NCBI RefSeq assembly: GCF_001428485.1
Contig: NZ_LMHS01000005.1
Span: forward strand, 32,568 to 96,567
Length of the DNA stretch: 64,000 nucleotides
DNA from: Microbacterium sp. Root180
Lineage (GTDB): Bacteria; Actinomycetota; Actinomycetes; Actinomycetales; Microbacteriaceae
Reading direction: 5' to 3'
Made by a program: the position numbers and the translations under genes. Every line of letters begins with the position of its first letter. The first letter of the stretch is position 1. This document shows positions 59,892 through 64,000 of this stretch, piece by piece. The notes under the pieces were generated by a model, which did not search any database, was not told the origin of the DNA, and worked only from the letters and a program-made list of their open reading frames with translations.

Positions 59892-60875
59892 TCACGTCGT
59901 CAGGATCGTGACGACCGCGTCCCCGGCGGTCGCGGGGACGACGCGCGAGACGCAGCAGCACATCTTCTCGCTCGCGTTGCGCTGGCGCTCGCTGTAGAAC
60001 ACGTCGCGGTGGTCGATCTCGCCAACGAGGCCGAGGACGCGCACCTCGCAGAGCCCGCACTCGCCCTTGCGGCAGTCGTAGAGCATGTCCGCTCCGGCGG
60101 CCTCCAGGGCTTCGAGCATCGACTGGGTCGACGAGACACGCGTCTCGAGCCCAATCGCCGGGATGCGCACCGTGAACTCCTGCGCATCGAACCATCCGCT
60201 GTTGCCGAACGTCTCCATGCGCAGCGACGCGATCGGCAGCCCCCGATCGAGCCACGCACGCCGAATGGCGTCCATGAGCCGGATGGGCCCGCACACGTAG
60301 ACCTCGGTGCCCGGTGCGAGCTCCTCGACCAGCGCCGGCACCGTGATCGACGTGCCCTCGTCGCGCACGTGAACCGAAAGCCGGTCGCCGTGACGCTCCT
60401 CGAGCTGATTCAGATACGCCATCAGCGGGCGGCTGCGGCCGGCATAGACGACGCGGTAGTCGGCACCCGCGTCGCGGAGCCGCTCGGCCATGCCGATCAT
60501 CGCGGTGATGCCGACCCCACCGGCGACCAGCACATAGCGCGGCGCGCCGAGCCGCAGCGGGAAGTCGTTGAGCGGCCGGGTCAGCTCGACGCGATCGCCC
60601 GGTGCCAGCGCGTTCATGACCGCCGCGCCGCCACGGCTGACCGGCGACGAGAAGACGCTGAGTGCGATGCGGATGCCGTCGGGCGATGCATCCACGACCG
60701 AGTACGACCGTCGCTCGATCTCGCCGGCGATCGGCATCCGCACGACGACGTGAGCGCCGGCATCCACGCGCACCGGATCGTCGACGTCGATCTCGATCCG
60801 CCGGATCTCGGGGGTGAGCGAGTGTGTGGCCGCGACCGTGCCGCCCTGCCAGACCTCCGAGTGCGATGCCGCCAC
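59892..60875 (-). CDS. vanB: VanB-type oxidoreductase (FMN/NAD reductase with C-terminal [2Fe-2S])
   Basis: This 327-residue phthalate-dioxygenase-reductase-type protein transfers electrons from NAD(P)H to the Rieske oxygenase encoded just upstream. An FMN-binding barrel contains RRSYSVVDASP; the NAD domain has VLVAGGVGITAMIGMAERL and VYVCGPIRLMDAI. The C-terminal plant-type ferredoxin holds CRKGECGLCEVRV and a distal CCCVSR as the fourth ligand. GTG 60875 starts one base after the oxygenase stop. The pairing with a VanA-like oxygenase identifies the system; the actual substrate may be an aromatic other than vanillate. Confidence 0.9.
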   Translation of the reverse strand: MAASHSEVWQGGTVAATHSLTPEIRRIEIDVDDPVRVDAGAHVVVRMPIAGEIERRSYSVVDASPDGIRIALSVFSSPVSRGGAAVMNALAPGDRVELTRPLNDFPLRLGAPRYVLVAGGVGITAMIGMAERLRDAGADYRVVYAGRSRPLMAYLNQLEERHGDRLSVHVRDEGTSITVPALVEELAPGTEVYVCGPIRLMDAIRRAWLDRGLPIASLRMETFGNSGWFDAQEFTVRIPAIGLETRVSSTQSMLEALEAAGADMLYDCRKGECGLCEVRVLGLVGEIDHRDVFYSERQRNASEKMCCCVSRVVPATAGDAVVTILTT

Positions 60876-60876
60876 G

Positions 60877-62004
60877 TCAGGCCACCGACTGCCGGATGAT
60901 CGTGGCGCCCGGCTTCTTCGCGGCGTGCTGAACCCGGGCTCGACCCTCGGCAGCCAGCATCCGCTCCAGGATCCGGCGCACCCACATGCCGCCGGCGTCG
61001 ATGTTCAGGCTGTAGAACTCGTAGTCGGGGTTCGCGTCGATGGCCGCCTGCTGGGCGGCGAGCATGGCCTCGTCCTCGCCGAAGACCCCGTGGACGCCAT
61101 CGCGGAGCTGCGTCGTGATGAGCTGGCTGTCGAGCCGGTAGTTGCGCTGGAACGACCAGAAGTAGTGGCTGGTGCGTTCGGTCTCGGGCGTGATCGTGTT
61201 CATCACGTAGCCGTTGACGCCCTGCGAGCGGTCCCCCTCAGGGGCCCCGGTGCCGGCCTTCGCCACTCCCACGTCGATGCGGATCGTGGACGGCGCCTCG
61301 AAGTGGATGATCTGCCAGCGGTCGACGCGGCCCTCGAAGCCGGGGAACTTGTCGCGCATGTTCTTGCGCCAGAACGGCGGCGGGTCGATGTCGCGCATCC
61401 AGCGCTCCACCGTGACGGTCGTGTCGGTGTGGCTCGTGACGAACTCGGACTCGCTGAGCTCCTTCTGGCCGATGCTGCTCGAGTGCACGAACTCCTCGTG
61501 CGTGAGGTCCATGAGGTTGTCGAGGATCAGCTGGTAGTTGCACGGGGCGTGGATGGTGAGCCCGTCGCCGGTCCACTCCGGATCCGTCATCTGGTGCATG
61601 TCGGGGATCGTGTCGGCATCGGCCAGCGCGGGGTCGCCCACCCACACCCACACGTACCGGTAGCGGTCGACGACCGGGAACGAGGGAACCAGCGCGCTCG
61701 GGTTGATCGTCTCCTGCGCCGGCATCGACGTGCAGCGTCCGGCTGCGTCGTACGTGATGCCGTGATACGGGCAGCGGATGTCCTCCGGTCCGATCAGGGT
61801 GCCCAGCGACAGCGGCGCGAGACGGTGCCAGCAGGCGTCGGCGAGAGCGACGGGACGCCCGTCCTCGGCGCGGTACAGGGCCAGCGGCCGGCCGGCGACA
61901 GTGCGGGCGAGGATCTGCTTGCGCCCGACCTCGTGGTCCCACGCGGCGACGTACCAGGCGTTGCGGGGGTGGTCGAGCAGCTTCGCCGCCATCGTCTCCT
62001 GCAT
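60877..62004 (-). CDS. vanA: VanA-type Rieske aromatic oxygenase / O-demethylase
   Basis: This 375-residue Rieske non-haem iron oxygenase has its cluster in CWH (Cys58, His60) and CPYH (Cys78, His81). The mononuclear iron site lies in DNLMDLTHEEFVHSSSIGQKE (His169, His174), the segment that closely matches vanillate O-demethylase VanA. The C terminus LNIDAGGMWVRRILERMLAAE also matches VanA. It probably demethylates or hydroxylates an aromatic acid with the VanB reductase. It is divergent from a PadR regulator across a perfect palindrome. Whether vanillate or a related methoxy or sulfo aromatic is the substrate cannot be told here. Confidence 0.9.
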   Translation of the reverse strand: MQETMAAKLLDHPRNAWYVAAWDHEVGRKQILARTVAGRPLALYRAEDGRPVALADACWHRLAPLSLGTLIGPEDIRCPYHGITYDAAGRCTSMPAQETINPSALVPSFPVVDRYRYVWVWVGDPALADADTIPDMHQMTDPEWTGDGLTIHAPCNYQLILDNLMDLTHEEFVHSSSIGQKELSESEFVTSHTDTTVTVERWMRDIDPPPFWRKNMRDKFPGFEGRVDRWQIIHFEAPSTIRIDVGVAKAGTGAPEGDRSQGVNGYVMNTITPETERTSHYFWSFQRNYRLDSQLITTQLRDGVHGVFGEDEAMLAAQQAAIDANPDYEFYSLNIDAGGMWVRRILERMLAAEGRARVQHAAKKPGATIIRQSVA

Positions 62005-62020
62005 CGGAACCTCCTCGTCC

Positions 62021-62044
62021 GAATATCTATCGAGATAGATATTC
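62021..62044. promoter_or_regulatory. PadR operator candidate in the vanA/padR divergent region
   Basis: GAATATCTATC (62021-62031) and GATAGATATTC (62034-62044) are perfect 11-base inverted copies around GA. This 24-base AT-rich palindrome lies 17 bases before vanA and 49 before the PadR gene, well placed to control both. Confidence 0.75.
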
Positions 62045-62092
62045 CTTCGAAGCTAGTGTGGATGTCAACCCATCCGGGTCCGAGGGAGACAC

Positions 62093-62761
62093 ATGAGCCT
62101 GCGATACGCGCTCCTCGCGCTGCTGACCGCGCAGCCGATGACCGGATACGACCTGGCGAAGGCGTTCCACGTCTCGGTCGGCCACGTGTGGCACGCGCCG
62201 GACTCGCAGATCTACCCCGAGCTCAAGCGCATGGTCGCCGACGGGGTGATCGAGGATCGGGCCGTGCCGTGGGGGGCGACCTCGACCAAGACTCAGTACT
62301 CGATCACCGAGCAAGGGATCGACGCCTTCGGGCAGTGGATGGAGCAGCCCGTCGAGTACCCGCACGAACGGGATCCTGCTCATCTGCGAGCCGCCTACTT
62401 CGAGTGGGCGGATCCGGATGCCGCGCGCCGGCGTCTGCGGGAGCACATCGAGCACTACGCCCAGCGCCGGGCTCAGTGGCAGGCGCAGCTCGACGGAATC
62501 CGGGCGCGGCAGCATCCGATCCTCGCCCGTCGGCTGGAGTCCGACACGCGTCACTCGCCCGACGCGATCGTCGCCTTCAAGGTCTTCACCTACGAGGGCT
62601 TCATCGACCGCGCCGATCTCGAGATCGCGTGGGCAGAGCGTGGACTCGCGCTGCTGGACGATCTCGGCGAGGCGGGCGAGGCGGGCGAGGCGGACGGGGC
62701 GGGCAGGGTGGGCAGGGTGGGCAGGGTGGGCAGGGAGATCACGAGGAGCGAGTCGCGGTGA
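62093..62761 (+). CDS. PadR-family transcriptional regulator with repeat tail
   Basis: This 222-residue PadR regulator has N-terminal winged helix LRYALLALLTAQPMTGYDLAKAF and IYPELKRMVADGVIEDRAVPWGATSTKTQYSITEQG. A helical C-terminal dimerisation domain follows (ARRRLREHIEHYAQRRAQWQ). It exceeds the usual length of about 180 because of a C-terminal run of nine-base repeats that encode GEA, DGA and GRV triplets (residues 192-215). Divergent from vanA across a 24-base palindrome, it most likely represses vanAB until an aromatic ligand binds. Confidence 0.92.
   Translation: MSLRYALLALLTAQPMTGYDLAKAFHVSVGHVWHAPDSQIYPELKRMVADGVIEDRAVPWGATSTKTQYSITEQGIDAFGQWMEQPVEYPHERDPAHLRAAYFEWADPDAARRRLREHIEHYAQRRAQWQAQLDGIRARQHPILARRLESDTRHSPDAIVAFKVFTYEGFIDRADLEIAWAERGLALLDDLGEAGEAGEADGAGRVGRVGRVGREITRSESR
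62666..62737 (+). repeat. Nine-base tandem repeat inside the PadR gene
   Basis: Eight in-register nine-base units occur: GGCGAGGCG three times, GACGGGGCG once, GGCAGGGTG three times and a final GGCAGGGAG. They encode Gly-Glu-Ala and Gly-Arg-Val triplets at the protein's C terminus. Unit-number changes would not shift the frame. Confidence 0.85.
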
Positions 62762-62819
62762 CCTCGGCGCCGCCGTGCGTGAGCGTGCCGATTTCTTCAT
62801 CCTCGTGGATCGCCTGCGA

Positions 62820-63023
62820 TTACCGGCGGAAGCCTCGGGTGATCGCGGCGAGGTAGATCGCGCCGATCAGCAGCCGGCCCAGGCCCAGCAGCTTCGCGGT
62901 GGGATCGATGCCGATCCACAGCACGATGTTGATCGCGATGCCCGCGAGAGGGAGCACGAGGAAGCGCAGCACGTCCCAGCCGCTGCGCGGCGCTGCGAGC
63001 GCCAGCACTGCGAGACCGTTCAC
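62820..63023 (-). pseudogene. Remnant of an APC-family amino-acid permease (C terminus only)
   Basis: A reading frame of about 67 residues matches the C-terminal end of APC-superfamily permeases. It has a membrane helix around FLVLPLAGIAINIVLWIGIDP followed by LGLGRLLIGAIYLAAITRGFRR. Nothing permease-like is found upstream; instead unrelated sequence and the divergent DUF222 gene begin there. The rest of the gene was probably lost by insertion or deletion. The identification rests on a short segment. Confidence 0.6.
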
Positions 63024-63184
63024 GCCCGGAGGGTTGATTTCGCGGAGCCGCTGCCGGGTCGCTGCGAGTCGGTCGATTCCTCCACAGGATGGGTGAGAGC
63101 GGGCTTTCCGCAGGTCTGGTTTGGTTCGTTGATCTGGGGGTTTTCCGCGCCAGGAATGTCGGTGGGTGGTGGCAGGCTTCGGGT

Positions 63185-64000
63185 ATGGAAGCCCTCGTCG
63201 ACACTCTTCGTGAGGTGGAGCGTGTGCTCGGCGGCGCCGTGGCGGGGGTGTTCGCGGAGGGCGAGTTGCGGCTGTCGGGTGACGAGGAGCTGTTGGCGGT
63301 GGCGGCGCGGGTTTCGGCGGTGTCGCGTCTGGCTGATGCGCTGCTGGTCGCGGTGGTGGCGGGCGGATGCTGCCCCGCACGCGGAGCGGATCACCACCGT
63401 GCACGGGTGCCGGTCGGTGAAGGAGCTGGTGCAGCGGGTGACACGGCAGTCGTCCCGGTCGGTGGGGGAGGTGCTGCGCGGTGCGCGGGCCGTTTCCAGG
63501 CCGGTGGCACCGATGTCGGGTGAGGTGCTGCCGGCGGCGTATCCCGCGATGCGCGAAGCGTTGGCCTCGGGCGCGGTCGGCATCGACGGGCTGGTCGCGG
63601 TGGTCGGCGCGTTGGAGGGGGCGGGGTGCGCACCCGAGGCGCGGCTGGCAGCCGACGCGGAGCTGGCCGCTGCCGCGCAGGGGGCGGGGTGCGATGGCGG
63701 GCCGGCGCCGTGCGCGGACGTGTTGCGGGTGCAGGCGCAGGTGTGGGCGATGTTCCTCGATCAAGACGGCACCGAGCCACGTGAGGCACGTGCGCTCCGC
63801 AAACGAGGACTCACCCTCGGGGTATGCCGGGACGGGCTGGTGCCGGTGCGCGGTCAGCTGCTGCCCGAAGTCGCCGGGCAGCTGAACACCCTGTTCCACG
63901 CGATCCTCAACCCCAAGGGCGATGGCCCAGTGGCGCCGGCGGGCCCGCACTTCGTCGAGACGGTGGCCGCTGATCCGCACGCGCCGGTCGATGAGCAGGC
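63185..64000 (+). pseudogene. DUF222/HNH endonuclease-type protein, frameshifted and cut by window edge
   Basis: ATG 63185 opens MEALVDTLREVERVLGGAVAGVFAEGELRL, typical of DUF222 (13E12-repeat-family) proteins that carry a C-terminal HNH nuclease. The frame is lost at the GGG run 63361-63363. Removing one G restores VVAADAAPHAERITTVHGCRSVKELVQRV and the rest of DUF222 (REALASGAVGIDGL, LPEVAGQLNTLFHAILNPKG) up to the window edge. The gene therefore has a +1 frameshift, either genuine or a sequencing error. The HNH part, if any, lies beyond 64000. Such genes occur in many copies in actinobacteria and are thought to be mobile. Confidence 0.75.

Overview
The window reads as chromosome from a high-GC actinobacterium, most likely Microbacteriaceae and probably Microbacterium or a close relative. 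The grounds are very GC-rich coding sequence with GTG starts, AGGAG-type ribosome sites, many divergent LacI/DeoR/TetR/PadR regulators, and an actinobacterial-style DUF222/HNH gene at the right edge. No rRNA, tRNA, CRISPR array or intact insertion sequence was seen. No gap between genes exceeds about 300 bases; the largest (41131-41405) holds a long imperfect palindrome.

Most of the window is a series of self-contained catabolic operons, each with its own regulator, importer and enzymes. (1) 1-8558: a CUT1-type ABC importer, FGGY kinase, TIM-barrel isomerase/epimerase, SDR and YjbQ, divergent from a DeoR regulator and an archaeal-type triose-phosphate-isomerase-like protein; this looks like polyol or short-chain sugar catabolism. 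(2) 8690-10821: an aldo/keto reductase and a pectin-acetylesterase-like lipoprotein whose nucleophile serine is replaced. (3) 10912-20683: LacI regulator, GH42 and GH35 beta-galactosidases, CUT1 importer and an enolase-superfamily protein, for beta-galactoside or galactan use. (4) 20750-26976: housekeeping and signalling genes (DUF389, Ser/Thr kinase, MacB-like exporter pair, ArsR with a reductase-like and an SRPBCC protein).

(5) 27186-37954: an autoregulated LacI operon coding for a peptide-type (Dpp/Opp) ABC importer, two GH32 fructanases (one Tat-exported, one cytoplasmic) and a PfkB kinase, a complete route from fructan to phosphorylated fructose. (6) 37998-41130: an ECF sigma factor translationally coupled to a membrane-anchored beta-propeller protein and a beta-propeller lipoprotein, a candidate sigma/sensor system. 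(7) 41406-45681: Lon-N-domain protein, MarR with MMPL exporter, a small helical protein and TetR.

(8) 45843-62761: a large degradation island. A CocE-type esterase, two DUF3237 proteins bracketing a Dpp-type importer with a fused double ATPase, and a YtcJ-like amidohydrolase run rightward. An acyl-CoA ligase, MaoC hydratase, amidohydrolase-2 and SDR run leftward under a MarR regulator. A VanA/VanB Rieske oxygenase pair follows under a PadR regulator. Together they suggest import and breakdown of an esterified or methoxylated, probably aromatic compound through CoA thioesters; the substrate is not evident. (9) 62820-64000: a decayed amino-acid permease C terminus and a frameshifted DUF222 gene mark a degenerate edge.
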